Shown: positions 27,777 to 36,747, counted from the stretch's first letter. The stretch is DNA of 64,000 bases from Sphingobacterium sp. UT-1RO-CII-1 (GCF_026711005.1 NZ_JAPPVJ010000001.1:744001-808000); one strand, 5' to 3'. The notes: a model not told the origin generated them from the sequence alone. Made by a program: numbers and translations.

Positions 27777-30197
27777 CTATTGCGCTCTTGACTTCTCCTC
27801 AGAATCTGTATTGACTCTTCGCAATTGTTGCTTTAAACTTCCAAATTTATAGGTAAATGTCAATCGTACGGTACGATTATCATTATATTGCTTAATTAAA
27901 GAGTCAAACTCTCCAAAATTTGTTGATATATTATTCTTTTGTGTTTTAAATAAATCAGTACCCGCTAATTTTAAGGAACTTTTCTGATCTTTAAAATTAT
28001 AATTAAAGCCTAAGTCAAGTCCCCAGCGCGCATGGATCTTATAGACGTTATATATAAAAGCACTGTTGTAGTTAGCAGACAACTCTGCTGATAAACTTTT
28101 TGACAAGCGAAAGTTATTGGTGCTTCGCCCTTGAAAAAATGCCTGTCCATCATTTAGGTACGATCCAGCTATAGGTCCTTTAAAATGCATATACACCAAT
28201 GTCAAATTGTTATTCATCGTCCACACTTTCCCGATTTGTGCCGGTGCATTCACATTGAAATAAGAAGTCGAACTCTTACCTAAATTATCTCTTGTAATCC
28301 AGGTTTTACCACTCTCAGAATCCTGTCCTAAACTCTCAACCATAGCATCTTTTGTAAAATCAGCTCCTACGCTTAAATTAAACATCTTATAAAGTGTATA
28401 ATTCATAGCAAACCCATCGGTGTACTGAGGCTTTAAATAGGGGTTACCACGCTGTGAAGTAAACTTATCAATGAAATATTCAAAAGGGTTTAAAAAACGA
28501 TAATTAGGTCGTGAAACCTTCTTTGCATAACTTAACGAAAACACATGATTTTCAGTAGCAACGTAACCTACATTGGCTGACGGAAAAAGCTTAAAATAAT
28601 CAGTTTTTTCGCGGCGACCTAAGGTTATCGAGTGGCCGTCAGAATCTGTGTGCTCTCCTCTAAAACCTAATTTTAAAGACCAAGATCCAAATTCACGACT
28701 ATAATCTACATAAGCCGCAGAAACTTTTTCCTTATAAATAAAATAATTAGGTCTCCCTTCATACTCCTGCCAGACTCCATTTACAAAATGTTCAAACCCC
28801 AGATTGTTATCCGACTTCACATAGCTATACTTCAAGCCCACTTCCATTTTCCCTTTACCTATTGACTGCACGTAATCGGCTTTGGCCGCATAAATATCAA
28901 TTTTCAAAGGCATACTGGAACGCTCAAGCTCAGGCTCATATAAAAGGACCCCAGTAGGATCAGTCGTACGGTAGTCAAAATTCATAGTGTTTTCATTTCT
29001 GAAAGCAGTCCAGTCGACATCAAATGTCAATTTCCTTCCGCTTGAATCAATTTTAAATTCATTATTAAAGTTCAAGGAATAACGATTAAAAGGTTCGTCA
29101 GTTTGTGTACTAGTATGCAAAATAGAATCTACTTTTATTCCGTCTGCCCCCATCTTAGTCAAACTATTACTGCTAGACTTCTCATCATAACGCATACCTG
29201 AAAACTGCATAAAAACAGTGTTCCGTTCAGATGTCTTATGCTCTAAACCTAATCGATAATTGTGCGTCTTATCATCATCAATCATGTCCGTGTTTTGATC
29301 AAAAACACGATTAACAATGTCCGATTTAACAACACGATTAATATTCAAATCATACTGTCTTTTATCGGAAGTAAAACCGTACATCCCAAAAAAAGATGTG
29401 TTATTCTTCTTATAATTAACACTCAATGAAGTGTTTCCACGCGCATGATTACCCTGTGCTGCACTTGCAATAAAAGTACCATTAATCCCCTCTAATCTAT
29501 TCTTCTTTAAAACAATATTAATAGTTCCTATGGATCCTTCTGCATCATCCTTCGCCATTCGCCCTGTTCCTACTTCTACACTCTTAATCTGACTCCCATC
29601 CATCGCTTTAAGAAAAGATGCTAATTGATCCCCTGACATATAAGTCTGCCGACCGTCTATGGTTACATTTGCTCCTTGTTGCCCCATTAACAGAACATTT
29701 TCATCCTTATCCACACTAACCCCAGGTGCGCGTTGGAGAATATCTAAAGCATTATTACCCGCTGATAAAGTAGAGTTCTCTACATTTAACACCAACTTCC
29801 CATCACGCTGTTGAACTAAAGGAACTTTACCCTCAACCGTGACCTCATTAATAATATTAGCTTCCATGGCCAGCTTAAAAGTATCCATAACTAAGCTTTT
29901 TTCGCTCACTATAAAGCTATTCGAAACATACGCTGCATATCCAATGGAACTTGCCTGTATTACAAACTCACCTTTAGGCACAGTTTGCAAAGTATAAACA
30001 CCTGTCCTGTCAGTTAGTGTTGTTTTAATAATAGCTTTGGTTTTAGCCGATAATAAATAGATAGAAACATTTTCAATAGGTCTTCCCTCTTCATTGTAAA
30101 CCAAACCTTGCACTTGTAGTCGATCTTGAGCCCAAGCATTTGTTGTTACCAAAAGAAATAAAATGGCAACTAATATTTGTGTGTAGGTTTTACGCAT
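27777..30197 (-). CDS. TonB-dependent outer-membrane receptor family protein
   Basis: 806 residues with a signal peptide (cleavage near AWAQ). Residues ~28-105 form a carboxypeptidase-regulatory-like domain (VQGLVYNEEGRPIENVSIYL). A plug domain follows (about 125-230, DILQRAPGVSVDKDENVLL and GSIGTINIVLKK), then a beta-barrel of the OMP_b-brl_3 type with many aromatic-ended strands. It lacks SusD and so is not a SusC homologue. Its cargo is unknown, and these 800-residue receptors may be peptide or metal transporters or surface proteins. It sits 65 bp after the PspC gene and may be read through from the PadR-controlled promoter. Confidence 0.88.
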   Translation of the reverse strand: MRKTYTQILVAILFLLVTTNAWAQDRLQVQGLVYNEEGRPIENVSIYLLSAKTKAIIKTTLTDRTGVYTLQTVPKGEFVIQASSIGYAAYVSNSFIVSEKSLVMDTFKLAMEANIINEVTVEGKVPLVQQRDGKLVLNVENSTLSAGNNALDILQRAPGVSVDKDENVLLMGQQGANVTIDGRQTYMSGDQLASFLKAMDGSQIKSVEVGTGRMAKDDAEGSIGTINIVLKKNRLEGINGTFIASAAQGNHARGNTSLSVNYKKNNTSFFGMYGFTSDKRQYDLNINRVVKSDIVNRVFDQNTDMIDDDKTHNYRLGLEHKTSERNTVFMQFSGMRYDEKSSSNSLTKMGADGIKVDSILHTSTQTDEPFNRYSLNFNNEFKIDSSGRKLTFDVDWTAFRNENTMNFDYRTTDPTGVLLYEPELERSSMPLKIDIYAAKADYVQSIGKGKMEVGLKYSYVKSDNNLGFEHFVNGVWQEYEGRPNYFIYKEKVSAAYVDYSREFGSWSLKLGFRGEHTDSDGHSITLGRREKTDYFKLFPSANVGYVATENHVFSLSYAKKVSRPNYRFLNPFEYFIDKFTSQRGNPYLKPQYTDGFAMNYTLYKMFNLSVGADFTKDAMVESLGQDSESGKTWITRDNLGKSSTSYFNVNAPAQIGKVWTMNNNLTLVYMHFKGPIAGSYLNDGQAFFQGRSTNNFRLSKSLSAELSANYNSAFIYNVYKIHARWGLDLGFNYNFKDQKSSLKLAGTDLFKTQKNNISTNFGEFDSLIKQYNDNRTVRLTFTYKFGSLKQQLRRVNTDSEEKSRAQ

Positions 30198-30262
30198 TCG
30201 TATAGTTAGTTATATATAATATTGTTAGAGTAATGATAACATAGAACAGAGTACTTAAAAAA

Positions 30263-31939
30263 TTAATTAATTGTCGTTTCAACAACAATACCTTCCCCTA
30301 CACGCACCTCTGACTCAATGTTTCCTTCGCCTTTTTTCTCTTCAGCTTCTTCCTTTTCCTTAACAGAAGGAGCTTCTACAGCACAAATTAGCCCCTTATC
30401 AGTCATAATCCATTCCGTATAATTGGGTTCTACACCTTCTCCATAATTATTCAAGCAGTTTCCATAATTAACAGACCATGTTTTGCTTCTAATTTCATTA
30501 TTCAAAACGACTTTTGCTCCTTTCGGAAGAAACACAGTTACACGCACCTGCTGATCCCGAGACAATGGGCTTCCTTCCAATATAAAATGACTTGGAAATA
30601 AGATTTTCTTACCTTCTTGTATTGCTGAATATTTAATATTACCTGCGCGCTCTGCTGCTAATTGATAAGTTTTACCTTTGGCCGAATAGCTATACTGGAT
30701 ATATGGCTGAGTCAAAGAATCTAAACTGGCAAAATTAATAGCGATATCACTACGCATATAATTTCTTAAATCCTGCCCCTCAAATCTATTATAAAACTTA
30801 GATTTTGGCGCATCTTTATCATTAGCATCCAATGTGCGAATATCATTTTCCGTAAACACATATATATCTTCTGTGGCAATATCTTTCTGCACATTAATTG
30901 TACTTTTCTCTCTAAAATCCTGATTTGCATAGATGCAATAGTATATTACGCCAACCACAGAAACAATCCAAACCGCAAACATAGTTAGTGATGCATAATT
31001 GTTTAATTTTTCTGTTTTAAAAAGAATCCGAACTAATAATAAAAAGAATGCTACAAAAGGAATTAATAAAGCTAAAAATCCGAATGTCAAAGCGACAACC
31101 GCATCTTCCCTTCCTAAAACCTCCAAGGGTGGGAATACTATCGGATTCTCCAGCCCGAAAAGATTCATCATGTTAAACACATAAAAAATAACAAATCCCA
31201 CAATACTCAGACCTGTAACTAGCAAGATACACCAGGCAATTAATTTCCCAATCAAACTAAGACATCCCCCCAACATACCGCCTGCGCTTTTCGCTCCACG
31301 ACTCAAATGCTCTCCCGCTCCTGATAACTTATCTGCGAAAGAACCACCTTCCTCATCAAATGATTTTTTGAAGTTTTGTAAATTTGGAACTTCGCCCCTC
31401 ATCGACATTCTATCAGCTCTGGTTGCCGCCTCCGGCATAACCATCCATAAAACAATATAGACTAATACACCAGATCCCCCAATCAAAACAAATAAAATAA
31501 CTAAGAGACGAATCCAACGGGCTTCCATCCCAAAATAATGCCCCAGCCCACTACATACCCCCCCTAGTATTTTATCCTCAGAATCACGCATTAGCTTTTT
31601 TCCGGTCTCGAAAGTTGATCCCAAAGGCTTCTCTGCAGAGTAATATTCATGCTCTTTTTCCTCTATATCTTCTTCACCTTCAAAATCACTAACTCGCCCC
31701 ATACGCCCAATAACCTCTTGCACATCTAGCATATTAATAACTTCTTTTCGTCCGCTCTCAATACGCTCATTAAACATTTCAGCAATTCGATTCTCGATAT
31801 CTTCTAAAATCTCTTTACTCCCTTCTCTGTTCCCAAAATGTCTTTTAATATCAATCATATAGGACCGCAATGCCTCATAAGCATCTTCTTCGATATGAAA
31901 AACGATACTGTTTATATTTATAATTATTGTCCTGTTCAT
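30263..31939 (-). CDS. PspC domain membrane protein
   Basis: 558 residues. A conserved cytosolic N-terminus (SIVFHIEEDAYEALRSYM, VINMLDVQEVIGRMG) precedes the PspC domain at ~115-171 (LGGVCSGLGHYFGMEARWIRLL with a membrane helix ending VMPEA). Three more hydrophobic helices lie at about 233-255, 284-308 and 317-340, followed by a ~200-residue extracytoplasmic domain with acidic, Lys/Glu-rich end. The PspC family senses envelope stress. It starts 34 bp after the PadR gene, and PadR-PspC pairs are a recurring Bacteroidota arrangement, so PadR probably represses it. Confidence 0.88.
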   Translation of the reverse strand: MNRTIIININSIVFHIEEDAYEALRSYMIDIKRHFGNREGSKEILEDIENRIAEMFNERIESGRKEVINMLDVQEVIGRMGRVSDFEGEEDIEEKEHEYYSAEKPLGSTFETGKKLMRDSEDKILGGVCSGLGHYFGMEARWIRLLVILFVLIGGSGVLVYIVLWMVMPEAATRADRMSMRGEVPNLQNFKKSFDEEGGSFADKLSGAGEHLSRGAKSAGGMLGGCLSLIGKLIAWCILLVTGLSIVGFVIFYVFNMMNLFGLENPIVFPPLEVLGREDAVVALTFGFLALLIPFVAFFLLLVRILFKTEKLNNYASLTMFAVWIVSVVGVIYYCIYANQDFREKSTINVQKDIATEDIYVFTENDIRTLDANDKDAPKSKFYNRFEGQDLRNYMRSDIAINFASLDSLTQPYIQYSYSAKGKTYQLAAERAGNIKYSAIQEGKKILFPSHFILEGSPLSRDQQVRVTVFLPKGAKVVLNNEIRSKTWSVNYGNCLNNYGEGVEPNYTEWIMTDKGLICAVEAPSVKEKEEAEEKKGEGNIESEVRVGEGIVVETTIN

Positions 31940-31973
31940 TTCTTTATTTAATATATTAGTTGAGTACTTATAA

Positions 31974-32306
31974 TTATTTTTTTCCTTTTAATGATGTTTC
32001 TACAGCAAACACCAACTCTCGCCAGGTCACATCCAAGCGGGCTAAAACTTCTCTGCCCATATCTGTAATCTGGTAATATTTACGAGGCGGACCTCCTGTA
32101 GATTCTTGCCAGTTATAACTTAAAAGACCATTGTTCTTTAATCGGTTTAACAAGGGATACAGCGTTCCTTCTACAACCAAAAGTTGCGCTTCTTTTAATT
32201 CACTTATTATATCTGATGCATAGATCTCTCCTCGGGAAATTATAGAAAGAATACAATAATCTAGTATTCCCTTCCTCATCTGGGTTTGCGTATTTTCTGC
32301 TATCAT
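31974..32306 (-). CDS. PadR family transcriptional regulator
   Basis: 110 residues from the ATG at 32306. The TTG further upstream (32345) lies inside the operator and beyond the promoter, so it is not used. The winged-helix core reads QMRKGILDYCILSIISRGEIYASDII, LLVVEGTLYPLLNRLKNNGLLSYNW and GGPPRKYYQITDMG, the PadR signature, with the short C-terminal dimerisation helix of subfamily-2 members. It leads a likely operon with the PspC gene. The TATCTTTG box is 7 nt before the ATG and a 19-bp inverted repeat overlaps the promoter, which indicates autorepression. An internal ATG nine codons later could also be used. Confidence 0.9.
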   Translation of the reverse strand: MIAENTQTQMRKGILDYCILSIISRGEIYASDIISELKEAQLLVVEGTLYPLLNRLKNNGLLSYNWQESTGGPPRKYYQITDMGREVLARLDVTWRELVFAVETSLKGKK

Positions 32307-32313
32307 AACTATA

Positions 32314-32321
32314 CAAAGATA
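32314..32321 (-). promoter_or_regulatory. -7 box of the padR-pspC operon
   Basis: TATCTTTG on the minus strand, 7 nt from the ATG. A TTG lies exactly 21 bp upstream of it, inside the spacer of the inverted repeat, giving a full TTG-N21-TAnnTTTG promoter. Confidence 0.7.
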
Positions 32322-32323
32322 TA

Positions 32324-32366
32324 TGTTTATTATAGTACTATGCAATACATAGTACTATAATAAACA
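32324..32366. promoter_or_regulatory. PadR operator: 19-bp perfect inverted repeat
   Basis: Arms TGTTTATTATAGTACTATG (32324-32342) and its exact complement (32348-32366) flank a 5-nt spacer CAATA. Each arm holds an 8-bp palindrome TAGTACTA, with centres 17 bp apart. The repeat covers the -33 element and spacer of the padR promoter. There is no T-run, so it is not a terminator. Confidence 0.75.
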
Positions 32367-32487
32367 CGAATAGAACATCAAGCCACTCATTATCAGCTGT
32401 ATATTTTTAAAATAAAAAACAATTGTAATTTTTAAACTATAGGTTTTTGTATATTCAACGATTAATCCGACATTTGCAGGACAAAGT

Positions 32488-32862
32488 ATGAAGTACGTAT
32501 TCAACTATATTTGGGCTATCGTTTGGGCCACTATTATGCTTATATTAATGGGCATGCCTTCAAATAATGTCCCTAGCGTAGGTCTTTTTGAAGGTTTTGA
32601 TAAACTGGCTCATTGTGGTTCGTTTTTTTTGCTGACTGTTTTCTTATTACAAGGTTTCACAACACAATCAAATACGGCGATATCAAAAGTAAAAAACTTC
32701 TTTTATACACTTCTGATTACTTCTTTTTTCGCCTTCGCCACAGAGCTATTACAATATTATTTAGACACAGGTAGGCAAGCGGACTGGTGGGATATATTCG
32801 CAGACTTCGTTGGTATCGGAATGGCATTATTTAGCTACCTAATATTTTTTCGAAATAAATAA
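32488..32862 (+). CDS. VanZ family membrane protein
   Basis: 124 residues with four predicted membrane helices. It has the VanZ pattern: FDKLAHCGSFFLLTVFLLQ (the conserved DKxxH), AFATELLQYYLDTGRQADWWDIFADFVGIGMALF (ExLQ and R-x-D-x-x-D motifs). VanZ gives low-level teicoplanin resistance in enterococci, but in Gram-negatives the role is unknown. In Bacteroidota the gene is often short like this. The stop is 5 bp before the start of the small lipoprotein gene, so the two are probably co-transcribed. Confidence 0.85.
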   Translation: MKYVFNYIWAIVWATIMLILMGMPSNNVPSVGLFEGFDKLAHCGSFFLLTVFLLQGFTTQSNTAISKVKNFFYTLLITSFFAFATELLQYYLDTGRQADWWDIFADFVGIGMALFSYLIFFRNK

Positions 32863-32867
32863 AAGTC

Positions 32868-32993
32868 GTGACAAAAAAGATCTTTTTATTCTTATTATTA
32901 GCTCTTGCGATGAGCAATATATGCCTACAATCTTGCTCAGCCTTTAAACGAGGTTGCGATTGTCCTTCAGCTCTAGGTGGTAAAAAAAGTTAA
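32868..32993 (+). CDS. Small Cys-rich lipoprotein (41 residues)
   Basis: A GTG-started frame of 41 codons that begins 5 bp after the VanZ stop and ends one base before the convergent comF stop. The product starts MTKKIFLFLLLALAMSN, a clear lipoprotein signal, with a lipobox-like LQSC at C23. The mature peptide would be only 19 residues, with two further cysteines (C30 and C32 in GCDCPS) and a KK-rich tail. I do not recognise a named family. Tight spacing with VanZ and an intact signal peptide make chance unlikely. It may be an outer-membrane-attached peptide, function unknown. Confidence 0.65.
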   Translation: MTKKIFLFLLLALAMSNICLQSCSAFKRGCDCPSALGGKKS

Positions 32994-32994
32994 G

Positions 32995-33687
32995 CTACGC
33001 GATAGCCAAAGTAGCCACTGACACCTTACAATCACAAGCTTCTAAAAGAGTATTTGCTGCAGCTGCCATTGTTGCGCCAGTCGTAAGAACATCATCTACC
33101 AAAAGTATATGTTTACCCTTAAAACTTTCTGTATTTATACAGCCAAACACATCTAAAACATTGTCATATCGATCTAACCGCCCTTTTTCTGTTTGACTTT
33201 GAGTATTTATAAGCCTGACAAGATCTGTATTATTTATAGGTTTACCAATCGCAATTGCTAAACCCTGAGCTATAAAATCACTTTGATTATAACTTCGATT
33301 TCGCAGCTTACTTTTATGGATAGGAATAGGCACAATAAGATCAATTTCAGTATAATAATGAGATGCTAGTATTTGCTTTCCGAGTTTTATTCCAAATATT
33401 TCCCCTACTTTAAACGCTCTATGATACTTTAAGCTATGAATTAACTTCTGTGTTCTGGAATTCTTCGTAAAAGAAAGATATGACCACGCCATATCAATCT
33501 CAGATTTCCCTAAAAGCCTTTGATAAGCCGCATTACGTTGCACCACATGATGATCATTAATTGGCAAATGATAATTACATGCTGTGCAGATAAAAAACTC
33601 TTGATTAATCAAGACATTTTCACAAGCTATACAAATATCAGGGAATAAAAGAGAAAGAAAACTGTCCCAAGCTCGCTTTATTAGCAT
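32995..33687 (-). CDS. comF: ComF family phosphoribosyltransferase-like protein
   Basis: 230 residues from the ATG at 33687. A TTG further up (33741) would add 18 atypical residues. The zinc-finger part CIACENV...CTACNYHLP is at the N-terminus. The PRPP-binding loop GKHILLVDDVLTTGATM is near the C-terminus, preceded by DLIVPIPIHKSKLRNRSYNQ and RLDRYDNVLDVF. ComF is needed for DNA uptake in naturally competent bacteria, but the family is also kept in many non-competent species. The stop is convergent and directly adjacent to the small lipoprotein gene. An internal TAACTTTA box lies ~30 nt upstream of the chosen ATG. Confidence 0.9.
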   Translation of the reverse strand: MLIKRAWDSFLSLLFPDICIACENVLINQEFFICTACNYHLPINDHHVVQRNAAYQRLLGKSEIDMAWSYLSFTKNSRTQKLIHSLKYHRAFKVGEIFGIKLGKQILASHYYTEIDLIVPIPIHKSKLRNRSYNQSDFIAQGLAIAIGKPINNTDLVRLINTQSQTEKGRLDRYDNVLDVFGCINTESFKGKHILLVDDVLTTGATMAAAANTLLEACDCKVSVATLAIA

Positions 33688-33793
33688 CTTAAGTTTACTG
33701 ATGGTGTTTATAAAGTTACATAAATTATTATCTATGAACAATATAACCCATCTTTTGCTATCAATATGGGCCTGATTTGTACATAACTTGCTC

Positions 33794-34858
33794 TTATGAA
33801 ATCGACTCTACTCCTTTTTCCTTGATAGCTAACTGTCCACAGGCAGCATCAATATCTTTTCCTCTACTACGCCGCACATTGGTAATTATTCCCTGTGTTC
33901 GCAAATATGCAGCAAATTGATCTATTTTATCTGCTTCGGCATTCACAAAATCTGCTAAAGCAATTGGGTTATATTCTATGATATTTACTTTACAAGGGAC
34001 ATGCTTACAGAAGCGGGCCAACTCCTTAGCATCTTCCAGTTCGTCATTAAAATTATGAAACACAATGTATTCAAAGGTAACTGGATTCTTTGTTTTTGCA
34101 TAATAATACTTTAATGCTTCACTTAAAGATTTCAATGAGTTTTGTTCATTGATCGGCATAATCTCATTTCTCTTTTCATCATTTGCTGCATGTAAAGACA
34201 ATGCAAGATTAAAACGCACATCATCATCGCCTAGCTTCTTAATCATTTTTGCAATACCTGCTGTCGAAACAGTAATACGCTTAGCTGCCATATTCAATCC
34301 GTCTGCAGAGGTTATCCGATCTATAGACCGCATCATATTGCTATAATTTAATAATGGCTCTCCCATTCCCATATAAACAATATTTGTTAGCGGCTGCTCA
34401 TAATTTTTCTGCGCTTGTTCTGCAATAAGCACAACCTGATCATATATCTCATCCGCATTAAGATTACGCTTGCGATCCATATAACCTGTTGCACAAAATT
34501 TACAAGTTAAACTACAACCAACTTGCGAACTCACACAAGCGGTCATCCGTTCAGGAGCAGGTATTAAAACTCCTTCAATAATATTTCCATCGAATAAGGT
34601 AAAACTACTTTTAATTGTTTTATCATTACTTACCTGAGACTGACGAACCTGAACAGCGTTAATAGCAAAATTCTCTTTAAGCTTATCACGAAGTGCAAGA
34701 CTTAAATTGCTCATTTCATCAAAATTCGTACAAGACTTAACCCATAGCCATTCATATATTTGTTTAGCTCGGAAACCCTGTTCCCCCATTTCTACAAGCT
34801 TTCCCTTCAACTGTTCTAAAGTTAAGCTTCTGATATCAATCGTTTTACTCTTATTCAC
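33794..34858 (-). CDS. rlmN: Dual-specificity RNA methyltransferase RlmN
   Basis: 354 residues from a GTG at 34858. A longer reading from 34927 adds 23 hydrophobic residues, but the promoter box TATCTTTG lies inside that stretch, so I reject it. RlmN is a radical-SAM enzyme methylating A2503 of 23S rRNA and A37 of some tRNAs. The CX3CX2C cluster is GCSLTCKFCATGY. Other signatures: RAKQIYEWLW, ACVSSQVG, VYMGMGEPLLNY, RITVSTAGI, LSLHAANDEKR, and the C-terminal ACGQL carrying the resolving Cys. Separate from comF by ~100 bp on the same strand. Confidence 0.95.
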   Translation of the reverse strand: MNKSKTIDIRSLTLEQLKGKLVEMGEQGFRAKQIYEWLWVKSCTNFDEMSNLSLALRDKLKENFAINAVQVRQSQVSNDKTIKSSFTLFDGNIIEGVLIPAPERMTACVSSQVGCSLTCKFCATGYMDRKRNLNADEIYDQVVLIAEQAQKNYEQPLTNIVYMGMGEPLLNYSNMMRSIDRITSADGLNMAAKRITVSTAGIAKMIKKLGDDDVRFNLALSLHAANDEKRNEIMPINEQNSLKSLSEALKYYYAKTKNPVTFEYIVFHNFNDELEDAKELARFCKHVPCKVNIIEYNPIALADFVNAEADKIDQFAAYLRTQGIITNVRRSRGKDIDAACGQLAIKEKGVESIS

Positions 34859-34865
34859 CACGACA

Positions 34866-34873
34866 CAAAGATA
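34866..34873 (-). promoter_or_regulatory. -7 box of rlmN, 7 nt from the GTG start
   Basis: TATCTTTG on the minus strand. It sits within the N-terminus of the longest open frame and thereby decides for the GTG at 34858 as the start. Confidence 0.6.
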
Positions 34874-34992
34874 CAGCAAAAAAATAAAACACTTTCTTGT
34901 TATCCTATAAATAATTTTACGCTTCACTAGTCTATAATAACTTTACATTAGATCAAATATCATACACAAACAAACAGAATTACGCATATAAA

Positions 34993-35616
34993 ATGAATTT
35001 GCGTAAGTTTGAAATTGATGTAAAAACAAAGTATATGTTAGGTTTAAAATTATTGACAGACCCACGTTGGGCAAATATAGCGGAGGCTAACTTAGATGAA
35101 ATTCTAACAGACCATGCATGGTGCGAGCAAAAAGCAGCGTCTAATGCTATTTCTCTAATCACACAAAATCCAGAGCACGAAGATCTAGTGCATGAGTTAA
35201 CTGCAATTGCTCTCGAAGAAATGGAGCACTTTAAAATGGTTATTGAATTAATAAAAGAAAGAGGTTACACTCTAGGTCGTGAACAAAAGGACGATTATGT
35301 CGGCCAGCTCATGAAATTTTCTAAAAAAGACGGTTCGCGTAATCAAGCTTTTATTGACAGACTATTATTTGCAGCAATGATAGAGGCTAGGAGTTGTGAG
35401 CGTTTTCGCGTCTTATCTCAAAATATAAAAGATGAAAAACTATCCAAGTTTTATTATGACTTAATGGTATCCGAAGCCAACCATTACACTACTTTTTTAA
35501 ATTTCGCGAAAAAATATACGATTGATGTAGATGTAGACAAAAGATGGAAAGAATGGCTAGATTTTGAAGGGCAATTAATCCAAAATTATGGAAAAAAAGA
35601 ATATATCCACGGCTAA
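34993..35616 (+). CDS. miaE: tRNA-(ms2io6A)-hydroxylase MiaE-like
   Basis: 207 residues. Ferritin-like di-iron helical bundle: HAWCEQKAASNA, LTAIALEEMEHFKMVIELI (E-x-x-H), MIEARSCERFRVL and MVSEANHYTTFLNFAKKY (E-x-x-H). This is the pattern of MiaE, which hydroxylates the isopentenyl group of ms2i6A37 in tRNA. Start is the first ATG after an A-rich leader, divergent from rlmN across about 130 bp. It lies next to another tRNA/rRNA-modifying gene, but they are on opposite strands. A near-consensus TAACTTTA box lies about 50 bp upstream. Confidence 0.88.
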   Translation: MNLRKFEIDVKTKYMLGLKLLTDPRWANIAEANLDEILTDHAWCEQKAASNAISLITQNPEHEDLVHELTAIALEEMEHFKMVIELIKERGYTLGREQKDDYVGQLMKFSKKDGSRNQAFIDRLLFAAMIEARSCERFRVLSQNIKDEKLSKFYYDLMVSEANHYTTFLNFAKKYTIDVDVDKRWKEWLDFEGQLIQNYGKKEYIHG

Positions 35617-35680
35617 TTAAAACAATATACTTTTTTATTACTTCTTGATGTAGATCAATGTACGATCATCTCACACAATA

Positions 35681-35688
35681 TATCTTTG
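35681..35688 (+). promoter_or_regulatory. -7 box of the LLM oxidoreductase gene
   Basis: TATCTTTG matches the consensus, 19 nt before the ATG at 35708. The leader contains a purine-rich AAAGGA that could act as a ribosome-binding site. Confidence 0.5.
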
Positions 35689-35707
35689 TGATAGAAAGGA
35701 AAAAAAT

Positions 35708-36745
35708 ATGATAGAATTAGGTATTGGTATGTTCGGTGATCTACAGGTAGATCCGACTACAGGGCAAATACAACCTGCAGCTGTACGTATGCGGGAAATT
35801 ATCGAAGAAATTAAATTAATGGACGAAGTTGGTTTAGATTTCTTTGGCATGGGTGAACACCATCGAGCAGATTATGCTGTGGCTTCGCCTGAAATCATAC
35901 TAGCAGCAGCCTCTACTGTTACGAAAAACATTAAATTAGGTAGTGCAGTTTCTGTATTAAGCTCTGCTGACCCTGTAAAGTTATTTCAAGACTTCACTAC
36001 AGTGGATATACTTTCTAATGGTCGCGCCGAAATTATGGCAGGAAGAGGGTCTTTTATTGAATCTTTTCCATTATTTGGATATGACCTAAAAGATTATGCA
36101 GAACTTTTCGATGAAAAGCTGGATTTACTTACCCGTTTAAATAAGATGGATACTATTACATGGTCAGGCAAATTCCGTAGACCGTTAATCAATCAAGAGA
36201 TATTCCCGCGTCCGGTAAATAAGTCTATGCCGATATGGGTAGCTGTTGGCGGCACAACCTCCTCTGTTATTCGTGCAGCAAAACTAGGGTTGCCAGTTAT
36301 GTTCGCAATCATTGGTGGTACGACAGAAAATTTCAGACCTCTTTTTGAAGTCTATGAACAAGCTTGGGTAGACCATGGACATGACATAAAAGACCTACAG
36401 GTTGGTGTTCATATACATTCTTTCTTCGGTGAAAACACGAAAGAGCTTACTGATAAACACTACCCTATATATGAAGCTCAAATGAACCGCATAGGTGTTT
36501 CACGTGGATGGCCGCCATATCAGCGTGCACAGTATGATTTCGGCAGATCTATTCATGGACACCTCGTGGTAGGTGATGCTAATGAATCTGCGGATAAGAT
36601 ATTACACATTATAGAGATGTTTGGCTTAACTCGCTTTTCTGCGCATATGGACATGGGTAGCCCGGATCATAAAGATATGATGAAGGCTATTGAAATTTAT
36701 GGAACAAAAATAGCCCCACAAATAAAAAAAGCATTAGCAGATTAA
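35708..36745 (+). CDS. LLM class flavin-dependent oxidoreductase
   Basis: 345 residues with the luciferase-like TIM barrel: LDFFGMGEHHRADYAVASPEI, LGSAVSVLSSADPVKLFQDFTTVDILSNGRAEIMAGRGSFIESF, and PIWVAVGGTTSSVIRAAKLGLPVMFAIIGG. The family (alkanal-monooxygenase-like, FMN-dependent) includes oxidoreductases of unknown substrate. The ELFDEKLDLLTRL motif is typical of the non-F420 members. Its leader has an AAAGGA before the ATG. It is monocistronic and followed by a 22-bp perfect hairpin shared with the convergent symporter gene. Confidence 0.9.
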   Translation: MIELGIGMFGDLQVDPTTGQIQPAAVRMREIIEEIKLMDEVGLDFFGMGEHHRADYAVASPEIILAAASTVTKNIKLGSAVSVLSSADPVKLFQDFTTVDILSNGRAEIMAGRGSFIESFPLFGYDLKDYAELFDEKLDLLTRLNKMDTITWSGKFRRPLINQEIFPRPVNKSMPIWVAVGGTTSSVIRAAKLGLPVMFAIIGGTTENFRPLFEVYEQAWVDHGHDIKDLQVGVHIHSFFGENTKELTDKHYPIYEAQMNRIGVSRGWPPYQRAQYDFGRSIHGHLVVGDANESADKILHIIEMFGLTRFSAHMDMGSPDHKDMMKAIEIYGTKIAPQIKKALAD

Positions 36746-36747
36746 TC

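Noticed and set aside
32307..32345. TTG-started extension of padR
   Set aside because: The extension runs into the operator and promoter of the same gene.
34859..34927. Extended N-terminus of rlmN
   Set aside because: A promoter box lies within it and the residues do not fit the family, so the GTG at 34858 is preferred.
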